Virus record (IMG/VR): IMGVR_UViG_3300021962_000036
Location: 55,947 to 119,946 of that record
Reading direction: 5' to 3' (one strand)
Source: a virus
Length of the DNA: 64,000 bases
Below the pieces are notes generated by a model, which had not been told where the DNA came from, searched no databases, and was given only the letters and a program-made list of their open reading frames with translations. Of the stretch, positions 30,898 through 38,269 are shown in pieces. Positions within the stretch are counted from its first letter, which is position 1; every line of letters starts with the position of its first letter. The position numbers were made by a program, and so were the translations under genes.

Positions 30898-31827
30898 ATG
30901 CCAATAGGAAGTGGATCAGTTGCTGCAACAGGTATAAATATGGAGTTAGGTAGATCATCTAACTCTAACTTATCTATTGATGCTGCAGAAAATGGAGGAT
31001 ATGGTGCTATAAACACTTGTAGTCCATCATATCCAAGTGGGTCAAATCCTGCATCTTTTAGTGAATGGAGAAATTATAATCATGGATTTGCGTGTTGTAA
31101 TGCTCCTTCTATATCTGCTGGTAACGTAGGTTCTGGTAGTGTAGGTGTTTCAATAAGTTATTCTAACTGTTCTTCTATGCATTTTGAGTACAGCTCAAAC
31201 TATGGAAGTAGCTGGAGTACAAACTCTGGAGGATGTACTTCTTTTTGGACACAAAGTGGTTTGGCATCTAGTACAACGTATTTAATCAGAGTAAGAATAA
31301 TATGCGCAAGCACAGGTGGTTATTCAGGATATTCTAACACAATATCAATGACCACTTCTGGAAGTTATCCTGCATATGGTACATACTTGTCACAATATTG
31401 TTCAGGGTGTACATTATACTATAGATATGCAAATGGATCTGGAGGTACGTATGATGTAAGTCAAGGATGTACTACTGCATGTGGTGGATGCTGCTGTGCT
31501 CCTGCATATGGAACATATCAGTATGCTGGTTGTTCTGGTTGTGATTATAACTATTATTATGCAGATGGATGTTATGGAGTATATGCTTCTTTAATAGAAT
31601 CAAATTCAACAAGTTGTGGATGTGGTGGCGGAGGAGGAGCGTGTTTTTTTGCGTATTCTGATGGAAGTGGACGTATGAGAGGGGCATACTGCGATGGTTC
31701 TATTTATTCTGGTTTCTCTTTTAGTTATGGAGAACCTACAGGAGCGTGTATAAATTTTGATCAAGGTACTGTTGGACTATATCACGAAGGTCAATCTTGT
31801 AGTCCTGGTGAACTAATGCCATTTTAA
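30898..31827 (+). CDS. Cysteine-rich tail tip-like protein
   Basis: A 309-residue protein with 22 cysteines (about 7 per cent) and very high Gly, Ser and Tyr. The N-terminal 65 residues (MELGRSSNSNLSIDAAENG, SEWRNYNH) resemble a phage fibre-attachment module. Residues about 70-155 look like a fibronectin type III fold (VSISYSNCSSMHFEYS, SSTTYLIRVRI, SNTISMTT). The C-terminal half has two copies of PAYGTY..xxCSGC followed by a Tyr-rich segment, then further Cys-rich sequence. It directly follows the second S74 fibre. The binding target is unknown; so many paired Cys suggest disulphides or metal binding outside the cell. Confidence 0.7.
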   Translation: MPIGSGSVAATGINMELGRSSNSNLSIDAAENGGYGAINTCSPSYPSGSNPASFSEWRNYNHGFACCNAPSISAGNVGSGSVGVSISYSNCSSMHFEYSSNYGSSWSTNSGGCTSFWTQSGLASSTTYLIRVRIICASTGGYSGYSNTISMTTSGSYPAYGTYLSQYCSGCTLYYRYANGSGGTYDVSQGCTTACGGCCCAPAYGTYQYAGCSGCDYNYYYADGCYGVYASLIESNSTSCGCGGGGGACFFAYSDGSGRMRGAYCDGSIYSGFSFSYGEPTGACINFDQGTVGLYHEGQSCSPGELMPF

Positions 31828-31838
31828 AACATAAAATT

Positions 31839-32093
31839 ATGACAAACTTAAACTCATATACTATTGAAAATCACCTATATAGGATAGGTGATGAATATTT
31901 ATTTGGTAGAGACCAACTAAAAATAGAATCTATAATCAGTGTTATAGACACAGTTTTCTTTTTTTGTAGTAAAAAAGAAAGTAAATTTACAATCAGAATT
32001 ACCACAAATAGGACAGTTGCATCTGATATTATGCCTATAAATGCAATGGTGTTTCACCATAATATTAAGGCAATCCTTGAAGAACAGCAATAA
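31839..32093 (+). CDS. Uncharacterised 84-aa protein
   Basis: A small protein of unknown function in the fibre operon, starting 11 bp after the cysteine-rich gene with an A-rich leader. It has alternating charged and aromatic beta-like segments (NHLYRIGDEYLFG, IDTVFFFCSKKESKF) and no membrane segment or signal peptide. It may be a chaperone or minor structural protein, but nothing in it proves that. Confidence 0.6.
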   Translation: MTNLNSYTIENHLYRIGDEYLFGRDQLKIESIISVIDTVFFFCSKKESKFTIRITTNRTVASDIMPINAMVFHHNIKAILEEQQ

Positions 32094-32100
32094 TTTGCTT

Positions 32101-32125
32101 ATTTGATAGACTTTTTGTATATTAT
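32101..32125 (+). promoter_or_regulatory. Candidate late promoter (ATTTGAT-N10-TATATTAT)
   Basis: TATATTAT at 32118-32125, with ATTT 17 bases before it at 32101 exactly as in the copies at 20104 and 38189. A TTTG at 32094-32097 also lies 20 bases upstream of it, near the usual Bacteroidota spacing. It precedes the 172-aa structural gene. Confidence 0.5.
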
Positions 32126-32157
32126 TAATGTAGAAATTAACTTAAAAAACATAAAAA

Positions 32158-32676
32158 ATGGCACTAAAAATCACATCTGAAATTGGTACAGATCAAGGAA
32201 TTACCAGTGAAGCGTATGTTCGTATTGTAAATTACAATATCAACAAAACTGGTAGCGCAAACTTTGCGTTACAAATTTTTAATTCAGAAGCTGAGGCAAC
32301 TGCTTTATCAGCAGGATCTCCACTTGTAGGATCTTTTCAAAATGGCATTGCTAAAAATGTTCAAATTGGAGATAACTTTAGCATTGGTTTGACAAAAGAA
32401 GTAACTGAGACTATCACTGTACAACGTAGTATCCCAACAGAAGTTGAGGTTACTGAAGAAGTTATTGTACCTGGAGTAGATAGTTCTGAGTCAACTATTG
32501 AAACTATTACAAAAACTGTTATTCAATCTGTATTGACAGATGTTCAAGAAGAAAGAGTAGTAGTAGTACCTGATTTGTCTTCTTTAGCAGAAGTTGATAT
32601 CTTTACATTTGCTTATGGTAAATTAAAAGAAAAATTAGAAGCTGCTTTTGGAGAAGGAAACGTTATTGATTGCTAA
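32158..32676 (+). CDS. Probable virion structural protein (172 aa)
   Basis: A beta-rich N-terminal half (AYVRIVNYNINKTGSANFAL), a Val/Thr/Glu-rich middle (TEVEVTEEVIVPGVDSSES) and a C-terminal helix (IFTFAYGKLKEKLEAAFGE). No enzyme motif. It has its own candidate promoter and an A-rich leader, typical of an abundant late protein. I recognise no named family; the structural role is inferred from position. Confidence 0.65.
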   Translation: MALKITSEIGTDQGITSEAYVRIVNYNINKTGSANFALQIFNSEAEATALSAGSPLVGSFQNGIAKNVQIGDNFSIGLTKEVTETITVQRSIPTEVEVTEEVIVPGVDSSESTIETITKTVIQSVLTDVQEERVVVVPDLSSLAEVDIFTFAYGKLKEKLEAAFGEGNVIDC

Positions 32677-32679
32677 CAT

Positions 32680-32829
32680 ATGGCAGCTAAAAAAGGTGGT
32701 GCAGTTAACTCTGTGGTACACAAAGTTAAGCCCAAAATAAAAAGACCAGGTGTTCATTCTAAAAATAAACATTCTGTTGGCAAAAACTCAAAAAATTATG
32801 TAAAGCCTTACAGAGGTCAAGGTAGATAA
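32680..32829 (+). CDS. Small very basic protein (49 aa)
   Basis: A complete 49-codon frame (ATG at 32680, TAA at 32827) starting three bases after the previous stop. About one third of residues are Lys, Arg or His, with KIKRPGVHSKNKHS in the middle and KNYVKPYRGQGR at the C terminus. Small KRPG-x-HSKNK proteins of this kind recur near the tail genes of Bacteroidota phages. It is probably a nucleic acid- or virion-associated peptide; function unproven. Confidence 0.7.
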   Translation: MAAKKGGAVNSVVHKVKPKIKRPGVHSKNKHSVGKNSKNYVKPYRGQGR

Positions 32830-32830
32830 A

Positions 32831-32861
32831 TTTGCATTTATCAAACATTTGACTATCTTTG
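32831..32861 (+). promoter_or_regulatory. Bacteroidota-type promoter (TTTG-N19-TATCTTTG)
   Basis: TTTG at 32831-32834 and TATCTTTG at 32854-32861, separated by 19 bases, match the Bacteroidota -33/-7 consensus. It lies in the 62-bp gap before the 145-aa gene, about 30 bases upstream of its ATG. Confidence 0.7.
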
Positions 32862-32891
32862 TAAAGACTTTTAATATTAAAAAATCAACTT

Positions 32892-33329
32892 ATGGCAGAA
32901 TCAACTAAAATCAAATTCAATGTTGCAGAGATCTTAACATTGGATGCGGAACTTAATGGAACTGAGAAGTTTCAGGGATTGTTATCCCAAAAAATGGGAC
33001 TGGCAATAAAGTATCAACTTACTAAAATTGCTAAAATTACTGGTGAAGAAAAAGAAACATTTGAAAAAATGCGTCTTGATCTTATTAAAGAACTAGGTGT
33101 AGAAAAAGATGGTCAGATTTCTATTCCAGAAATTGAAACTATCAAAGGTGAAAATGGTGAAGCAGACAAAGTTCAGTTACACCCTAACTACATTAAATTT
33201 AGAGAACAGCTTGAAGAGTTGTTTGTTCAAGAAAAAGAACTTGATCAACCAAGTTTTAAAATTGAAGACTTTAGTGAATTAGAAACTGAAGGAAACTTCC
33301 CTGCATTTTTTAAGTTGCTTGGATTATAA
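32892..33329 (+). CDS. Uncharacterised coiled-coil protein, DUF1617-like (145 aa)
   Basis: An acidic helical protein with an N-terminal coiled coil (residues about 25-75) and C-terminal segment FPAFFKLLGL. The length and helix-rich pattern resemble DUF1617-type phage proteins, but that is a weak impression. It is the last plus-strand gene before the bidirectional terminator and has its own promoter, so it may be expressed separately from the fibre genes. Confidence 0.6.
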   Translation: MAESTKIKFNVAEILTLDAELNGTEKFQGLLSQKMGLAIKYQLTKIAKITGEEKETFEKMRLDLIKELGVEKDGQISIPEIETIKGENGEADKVQLHPNYIKFREQLEELFVQEKELDQPSFKIEDFSELETEGNFPAFFKLLGL

Positions 33330-33353
33330 TAGTAGATTTGTTTGTAGTAATTT

Positions 33354-33386
33354 AAAAGGGCCCTGTTTTGCAAGGCCCTTTTTTTA
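33354..33386. terminator. Bidirectional intrinsic terminator
   Basis: AAGGGCC (33356-33362) pairs with GGCCCTT (33374-33380), with an A-run before and a T-run after (33379-33385). It sits between converging transcription units and can end both the late fibre operon and the dNTP operon. The stop codon of the minus-strand HTH gene lies inside its T-run. Confidence 0.85.
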
Positions 33387-33533
33387 TTTACTTTCTTCAG
33401 CTTTAAACTTATTGAGATAGTTGTGAATTGTTTTTGATGTAACTCCTAGTTCTTTTGCAGCTTTTGTTTTACTATTGTTATGCTTTATAAGAGCTTTTTT
33501 AATCATCTCTTCTCTTAGCTCTAACAGTGTCAT
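33384..33533 (-). CDS. Small Fis-type helix-turn-helix protein (49 aa)
   Basis: A 49-codon frame whose ATG overlaps the thyX stop (ATGA). The sequence is almost entirely one HTH: IKKALIKHNNSKTKAAKEL (residues about 11-29), GVTSKTIHNYLNKF (30-43). This matches the Fis/NtrC C-terminal HTH pattern, in which an N-x(1-2)-KTKAAKELG turn precedes a recognition helix. Likely a DNA-binding regulator or nucleoid-type factor made with the dNTP enzymes. It lacks any sensor or ATPase domain. The fold is clear; the target sites are unknown. Confidence 0.78.
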   Translation of the reverse strand: MTLLELREEMIKKALIKHNNSKTKAAKELGVTSKTIHNYLNKFKAEESK

Positions 33534-34237
33534 AATTCAAATGCTTTAATAGTTTTCTCAAAAGGATTACCTGGAATATCTTTTACAATCTGCAACATCT
33601 GCTGCGCTAATTCTCTAACTTCTTTTTGAGCGTGTTCTGAATTACGTAGTTTTAAAAAGTGAGCAAAACTTCTCCAGTTAAACATTATATCCATAGTAAT
33701 TTGTGAATTAAAAGTCTTAAAGAATCTTGCAGACTCTTTTGCACGTTTACGTCCTATCAATGGCGTTAGATCTGTTAAGGCGTTATGGTAAAGGTAGTTG
33801 CCAATTTCTGTGTAGTCTTGCAGTAAAGAAGCCCAATCAGTTCCTTTTTTCCAAGACAATTCTCCTCCTTCTTCATTTCCATTTGAGTCTTCGTCATGAA
33901 TAAACAATTCTTCAGATGTTTTTAAGCCTTTCCAATCTTCTGGAATATAAAACTTATCTTCCTTAAGTTCTTTGTATCTGGCAGACTCACCGTTGATACT
34001 TACACCAACGCGATGCTTTAATAAATGTATGTGTGTAGCTTGATCTACAGTCACAAGAAAATGCAATGATGATTTTTCAAAAGGAGTATGATGTCCTTCA
34101 GAAGCAAGCATTGCTAATAGTTTGCCAACTCTTTCTAGTTTGTCTTCTGACAAATCTCTGGAAGTACTGGTCCATGCTGATTGTGCATGAACCAGATCTG
34201 TTCCATAGTATCCTAATAATTCTACTTTGTTATCCAT
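33530..34237 (-). CDS. thyX: Flavin-dependent thymidylate synthase ThyX
   Basis: A 235-residue ThyX. Residues 74-88 carry the signature KHR-x8-S-x-RY (H75, R76, S85, R87, Y88), and an N-terminal EGHHTPFEKSSLHF block and C-terminal RSFAHFLKLRNSEHAQKEVR helix are typical of the family. It makes dTMP from dUMP using FAD, NADPH and methylenetetrahydrofolate, independent of ThyA. The tetramer acts in the cytoplasm. It lies downstream of nrdB and nrdA in one minus-strand run, so it supplies thymidine for this AT-rich genome. The first residue of the usual RHR is Lys here. Confidence 0.95.
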   Translation of the reverse strand: MDNKVELLGYYGTDLVHAQSAWTSTSRDLSEDKLERVGKLLAMLASEGHHTPFEKSSLHFLVTVDQATHIHLLKHRVGVSINGESARYKELKEDKFYIPEDWKGLKTSEELFIHDEDSNGNEEGGELSWKKGTDWASLLQDYTEIGNYLYHNALTDLTPLIGRKRAKESARFFKTFNSQITMDIMFNWRSFAHFLKLRNSEHAQKEVRELAQQMLQIVKDIPGNPFEKTIKAFEL

Positions 34238-34632
34238 TAGAATGAAAATATTTGTGGGGGTTTTGTTAGATGTTCCTGATACAGTTTTATTTCTTCTTCA
34301 TCAAGAAATTGTATCATATCAGAAACTTGTTCAACTGTGAATGTAGTATCAGCGTTACCTCCTTCATCATCTGTACCTACTATAAGAGCATGACCAAACA
34401 ATGGTTGTGCAGGATAGATATCAATAAAGAAAGCACCTGGAATTTTGTCAAGAGGTTTCATTAAACCTTCATCATCTACATAGATAACTTCTGATGTAGG
34501 TTCTACTGTTTGCGGATATGCAACAGTCATAATGTTACATTCAAGTAACTCATAAATGTCACTGAGTTGTGGACCTAAATCCACAATCTCAATGCATCTA
34601 TTTTTTGCGTCAATTTTAATTGCTTTAACCAC
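34237..34632 (-). CDS. DUF3846-like protein
   Basis: I place the start at GTG 34632 because MVKAIKIDAKNR then begins like DUF3846 proteins. The longer ATG start at 34689 adds a hydrophobic stretch that overlaps the upstream gene in another frame. The protein (about 131 aa) has YELLECNIMTVAYP, a DDEG loop, and PLFGHALIVGTDDEG, the conserved core of this phage/plasmid family of unknown function. It overlaps thyX by one base (TAATG-type junction), indicating translational coupling. Confidence 0.7.
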   Translation of the reverse strand: MVKAIKIDAKNRCIEIVDLGPQLSDIYELLECNIMTVAYPQTVEPTSEVIYVDDEGLMKPLDKIPGAFFIDIYPAQPLFGHALIVGTDDEGGNADTTFTVEQVSDMIQFLDEEEIKLYQEHLTKPPQIFSF

Positions 34633-34642
34633 TGTATTATAT

Positions 34643-35266
34643 TTAAGGGCCAAAATAATGATAACCAGATTCTGAAACATCTTCATCATTTCCTTCAGCT
34701 ATGTTATAACATATACCTGCAAGATTTGAAATTGTGTTCTTACTCTTGTCATCTTTTTTAATAAAGTATCTTGATGTTTGCATGTATGTATAGTCTGAAT
34801 TAGATTCAAAGCTTTCTACATACTTTTTAGTTGCATTAAAAACATCATCCCAAGTGTATTCAGGATATTCTTTAAAGAACCATACAAATGCAGCAACAAG
34901 TTCTTTAGGATTTGTACGAAACGCCAAGCTTGTACCAGCTTTCTTACCAGCAGGAAATAACTGATTGTATTCAGCAATCTTATCATCCCATTCAGCAAGA
35001 GCAATTGGATTTTTCTTAGCACGTTTTGCTTTGTTTAGGATGTGTTCACATTCTTTTAAAAGGTGCTCACCTGTCAGAGTTATTTTGTAAATATCATTTA
35101 CACCTGTACTTTCTTTTACAAGATGTCCTGTAGTTTCAAGACGGTATTGTTCTGTCTTAAAATTCACATAGGATGGATACATGTAATTGTTAAAGGTGCA
35201 ATGCAATACAAACAATCCATTAGGGCTTACCTTGTTCTTCACTAAGTAATCATATAGATCTTTCAT
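34643..35266 (-). CDS. Uncharacterised protein, possible winged helix (207 aa)
   Basis: The N terminus (MKDLYDYLVKNKVSPNGLF, then a helical YRLETTGHLVKES segment and a YKITLTGEHLL strand) looks like a winged helix. The rest is helical with conserved Trp/Tyr pairs (FVWFFKEYPEYTWDDV). Such proteins can act in phage replication initiation, but no specific motif is present. It lies between nrdA and the DUF3846-like gene in the dNTP operon. Confidence 0.65.
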   Translation of the reverse strand: MKDLYDYLVKNKVSPNGLFVLHCTFNNYMYPSYVNFKTEQYRLETTGHLVKESTGVNDIYKITLTGEHLLKECEHILNKAKRAKKNPIALAEWDDKIAEYNQLFPAGKKAGTSLAFRTNPKELVAAFVWFFKEYPEYTWDDVFNATKKYVESFESNSDYTYMQTSRYFIKKDDKSKNTISNLAGICYNIAEGNDEDVSESGYHYFGP

Positions 35267-35294
35267 GTTGTTGGTTTTACTTTTACAAAGTTAA

Positions 35295-36950
35295 TTATCC
35301 TGCACAAGACTCACAAGAAAGAATGTCTCTAGCAAATTCTTGAGCAGCGTTTTGCCCCAATTGATAGTACAATGTTTTGATACCCAACTCATGGGCTTTC
35401 AGTAACAAAGTATTAATATCTCTTGTTGGCGTTTGTGGATGGATCATAAGATTCAATGACTGTCCTTGGTCAACAAATTTCTGACGCGTAGATGCTTGAA
35501 TAATAATTTCCATCTGGGAGATTTCCATGAATGTTCTAAACACAAGTTTCTCATCTTCTGATAAGAAAGATAAGTGTTGAACACTACCTGCGTTTTGCAG
35601 AATTGATTGCCAAACTTCAAAAGTATCCTGGCCTTTTTCTTCTAAGAGTGTTTTAAGATAAGGATTCTTAACAGAATGCTTAACTTTTGCAGTCTTCTTA
35701 ATATAGTAATTACTAGTGTAAGGTTCTATACTTTGGGATTGTTGTCCCATGATAAAAGAAGAAGAAGTGTTTGGAGCTATTGCAGTAAGAGTAGCATGAC
35801 GTCTGTCATAATTGTCAGAAGCAAGAACATCAGGTTTACCAAAGCGTGACGCCATTTCACGACTTGCTGCCCAGCATTGATCTTGTATTGTTTTGAAAAT
35901 CAAAGTATTTGCAAGTTTAGCTTGCATTGATTCAAAAGGAATCATATTACTTTGCAAGTAAGAATGATAACCAGATGCTCCAATACCAATAGCTCTATGT
36001 CTTTCTGCAAAATGTATAGCTCTACTAATAAAAGGTACGTCTCTGTACTTATTTATAAATTCTGTAAGTACAGCATCAGCAATGTAAACAGCAATACGCA
36101 CAGCGTCTGTATTTTTCCATTCATCAAACTTTACTAGGTTCATACCTACTAAGTCACATACAAAAGATTCTTCTTCTGTAGAAGGAAGTAATATTTCTGT
36201 ACACATGTTAGAAGAATTTATAATAGACTTACTGTCTTTGTAAACATCAACAGTTCCATTGTTTACATTATCAGTATAGAATATGTAAGGAAAACCTGTT
36301 CTGTTTCTACTGTCAATTACCATGGCCCAAAGCTCACGTTTGTCCATGTCGCCAGCTTTCATGTCTTCAAGCCATTTGTCAGAAACACAAACACCAAAAG
36401 GAAAACGTTGAAGTTTGTGGCCCTCACCATTGATTCTTAAGAAATCTTTAATATCACCATGATCAATGTCAAGATACGCAGCAAACTCACCACGTCTAAC
36501 ATTACCTTGGGAAATTACATTTTTTGTTGTGTCAAACATTTGCATAAAGTGAACAGCTCCATAGGTTTCACCACCTGTTGAAACAGCACTACCTGCAGGG
36601 CGTAATTCACCAAAATAACCAGATGTTCCACCTCCTATTTTACAAAGCATTCCAACTTCAGCATTGGCCTTTACAATAGATTCAATACTATCACTGACAT
36701 GTGTGTTAAAACAAGAAATACCAGAACCACGACCAGTACCTACATTACTCCATACAGGTGACGGAAGCACATAGTAACCTTTTTCAATGTAATCTTTTAC
36801 TTTGTCTTTTACCTCTTCATCTTTAAATGTTTCACCAACTAAGTTAGCAATAGAATTGATTCTATCTTCAATAGATTCATTGTTGTGAAAATACCCTCTT
36901 CCCATGAATTCTTCACTGAGGGGTGTGTACCAGTCCATTTTTGTTGTCAT
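35295..36950 (-). CDS. nrdA: Ribonucleotide reductase large subunit, class I, without ATP cone
   Basis: A 551-residue R1 subunit that reduces NDPs to dNDPs using the radical from NrdB. Catalytic residues are all visible: C80 and C265 (redox pair), N248-x-C250-x-E252 (radical Cys motif in NMCTE), Y528-Y529 (radical relay), and C-terminal C546/C549 that accept electrons from thioredoxin or glutaredoxin. E. coli NrdA has 761 residues; the missing part is mainly the N-terminal ATP cone, so dATP feedback through that site should be absent. It follows nrdB by one base. Confidence 0.95.
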   Translation of the reverse strand: MTTKMDWYTPLSEEFMGRGYFHNNESIEDRINSIANLVGETFKDEEVKDKVKDYIEKGYYVLPSPVWSNVGTGRGSGISCFNTHVSDSIESIVKANAEVGMLCKIGGGTSGYFGELRPAGSAVSTGGETYGAVHFMQMFDTTKNVISQGNVRRGEFAAYLDIDHGDIKDFLRINGEGHKLQRFPFGVCVSDKWLEDMKAGDMDKRELWAMVIDSRNRTGFPYIFYTDNVNNGTVDVYKDSKSIINSSNMCTEILLPSTEEESFVCDLVGMNLVKFDEWKNTDAVRIAVYIADAVLTEFINKYRDVPFISRAIHFAERHRAIGIGASGYHSYLQSNMIPFESMQAKLANTLIFKTIQDQCWAASREMASRFGKPDVLASDNYDRRHATLTAIAPNTSSSFIMGQQSQSIEPYTSNYYIKKTAKVKHSVKNPYLKTLLEEKGQDTFEVWQSILQNAGSVQHLSFLSEDEKLVFRTFMEISQMEIIIQASTRQKFVDQGQSLNLMIHPQTPTRDINTLLLKAHELGIKTLYYQLGQNAAQEFARDILSCESCAG

Positions 36951-36951
36951 T

Positions 36952-37926
36952 TTAAAATAAGTCTTTACTTGTTATAGATTTTTGGAATTTAGTGTAGTTA
37001 GTTCCTTGTGTATTGAAAAAGTCATTACGCACATAACCATAGATAGCTTCAACCATCCAATAAAGTTCTGCAAGTTTTTCTTGATCAATTTCAAAAAGTT
37101 CTTTACCACCAATAGCAACTAATGAATCATTAAATCTTGACTTAATAAATTCAATAACAGCTTCTTTTGAAATACTATCAATTGCACCTTCTTCAAATAT
37201 CCAGTCAATGATTTTTACTTCTGCCTCAAAAGCTTTTTTACAAGCTCTATAGATTTTGTCATAAAAGTCTTGTCCAAACCATTCAGGATATTCCTTCTTA
37301 ATAAGATTGATAACATGCATACCAAGCTGCGCATGTATAATTTCTTCTTTCATTGTTGCTTCAATAACAGTGTCTACTTCTTTCAACATGTTTTTCTTTT
37401 CAATAAAAGACTTTACAATGGCAAACTGGCTAAATAATGATACGTTCTCAATAAACATAGAGAAGAGAGCAAGGTTTAGAGTATAGACCTGTTTAGCATT
37501 TTCTCCACTGTTTTTAAGATATTTTGTCAAGTAATCAACGCGTCCTCCAATAACTGGATTCTGCAAGAGCATGTCAAATTCATTGTTTAATCCTAAAACT
37601 TCTAGCAACTTGCTATATGCTTCAGAGTGTACAACTTCATTTTCTGCAAATGTAATCCCTACTGAGTTAAATTCTGGTTTTGGAATATGTTCACCAAGCT
37701 TTGACCAAAATGTTTTTACAGATACTTCTATCTGTGAGATTGCCAAAAGTGTTCTTTTGATTGCCTCTTTTTCATGAGGACTTAATTTGTGTTTGAAGTC
37801 AAAAGCATCAGAGTCAAAGTTGAACTCTTCTACATCCCAACGACTGTGTTTGATTGCATCCCTGAACTTGATAATTTCAGGATACTCATAGGGCTTAAAA
37901 GCCACACGTTTGTCAAAAATACCCAT
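36952..37926 (-). CDS. nrdB: Ribonucleotide reductase small subunit, class I
   Basis: A 324-residue R2 subunit with dimetal ligands E67, E97, H100, E160, E195 and H198 and the radical Tyr at Y104 (ENEVVHSEAY). E67 occupies the place of the Asp ligand (D84) of E. coli NrdB, a change typical of R2c proteins, yet the Tyr is kept. It has no N-terminal ATP cone, unlike some Bacteroidota NrdB proteins. First gene of the dNTP operon, preceded by a 340-bp leader with two terminator-like hairpins. Alignment of E67 is by eye. Confidence 0.93.
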   Translation of the reverse strand: MGIFDKRVAFKPYEYPEIIKFRDAIKHSRWDVEEFNFDSDAFDFKHKLSPHEKEAIKRTLLAISQIEVSVKTFWSKLGEHIPKPEFNSVGITFAENEVVHSEAYSKLLEVLGLNNEFDMLLQNPVIGGRVDYLTKYLKNSGENAKQVYTLNLALFSMFIENVSLFSQFAIVKSFIEKKNMLKEVDTVIEATMKEEIIHAQLGMHVINLIKKEYPEWFGQDFYDKIYRACKKAFEAEVKIIDWIFEEGAIDSISKEAVIEFIKSRFNDSLVAIGGKELFEIDQEKLAELYWMVEAIYGYVRNDFFNTQGTNYTKFQKSITSKDLF

Positions 37927-37972
37927 AGTTGTTTATATTTGTTGTTAATTATTAATTTTTAGTTAGTGATTA

Positions 37973-37986
37973 CCAATACTTATTGG
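37973..37986. promoter_or_regulatory. Palindrome CCAATA-CT-TATTGG upstream of nrdB
   Basis: A 6-bp inverted repeat with a 2-base centre, 47 bp upstream of the nrdB ATG and just past the proximal terminator hairpin. Its symmetry suggests an operator or a short RNA hairpin. It does not look like a canonical NrdR box, and no binding protein can be named. Confidence 0.4.
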
Positions 37987-38021
37987 CAAAAAAACCTGGC
38001 AAAGTTATCACTTCCCAGGTT
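37986..38021 (-). terminator. Leader terminator proximal to nrdB
   Basis: Read on the minus strand, AACCTGG (from 38021) pairs with CCAGGTT (to 37993) and is followed by a run of about seven T. It lies upstream of nrdB with no gene immediately before it, so it would end a leader transcript rather than a coding operon. Confidence 0.65.
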
Positions 38022-38064
38022 GTGTATAGATAAAGTCATATTCTGACTTCACTTATATAAGATA

Positions 38065-38100
38065 CAAAAAACACTATTCTTTACCAAGAATAAGAGTGTT
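38065..38100 (-). terminator. Leader terminator distal to nrdB
   Basis: On the minus strand, AACACT/AGTGTT and ATTCTT/AAGAAT form a long stem with a 3-base bulge and a 4-base loop, followed by a T5-6 run. It lies 65 bp upstream of the second terminator. A mini-ORF of nine sense codons (38126-38097, MKYQNKHKT) ends at its base. The two hairpins together suggest attenuation or a small RNA upstream of nrdB. Confidence 0.6.
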
Positions 38101-38126
38101 AAGTTTTGTGCTTGTTTTGATATTTC
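38097..38126 (-). other. Possible leader peptide ORF (9 codons) upstream of nrdB
   Basis: ATG at 38126-38124 opens MKYQNKHKT and stops at TAA (38097-38099), within the ascending arm of the distal hairpin. A weak minus-strand CATCTTTG (38135-38142) lies just upstream, but no matching -33 is visible. A peptide this short can occur by chance; its placement against a terminator is the only support. Confidence 0.25.
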
Positions 38127-38188
38127 ATAGAGTGCAAAGATGATAAAAATATTTGAAAAGTGATATATTAATTTGAGATTCTTTTGTG

Positions 38189-38213
38189 ATTTCTGAATTA
38201 TTCTGTATATTAT
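38189..38213 (+). promoter_or_regulatory. Candidate late promoter (ATTTCTG-N10-TATATTAT) of the lysis operon
   Basis: ATTTCTG at 38189 and TATATTAT at 38206-38213. The 25-bp window matches the one at 20104 at about 21 positions. A TTTTG at 38182-38186 also lies 19 bases upstream of the TATATTAT. It is about 56 bp upstream of the first lysis gene. Confidence 0.6.
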
Positions 38214-38269
38214 ATATGAGAGAGGTAGGGGTATAATTTATCTTATGAAAACTTATATTCTTACATAAA

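Noticed and set aside
34632-34689. ATG start at 34689 for the DUF3846-like gene
   Set aside because: The extra residues are a hydrophobic out-of-frame reading of the upstream gene's 3' end; the GTG at 34632 matches the family start better.
37927-38269. tRNA gene in the divergent gap
   Set aside because: No T-loop or acceptor stem pattern was found on either strand; the hairpins fit terminators instead.
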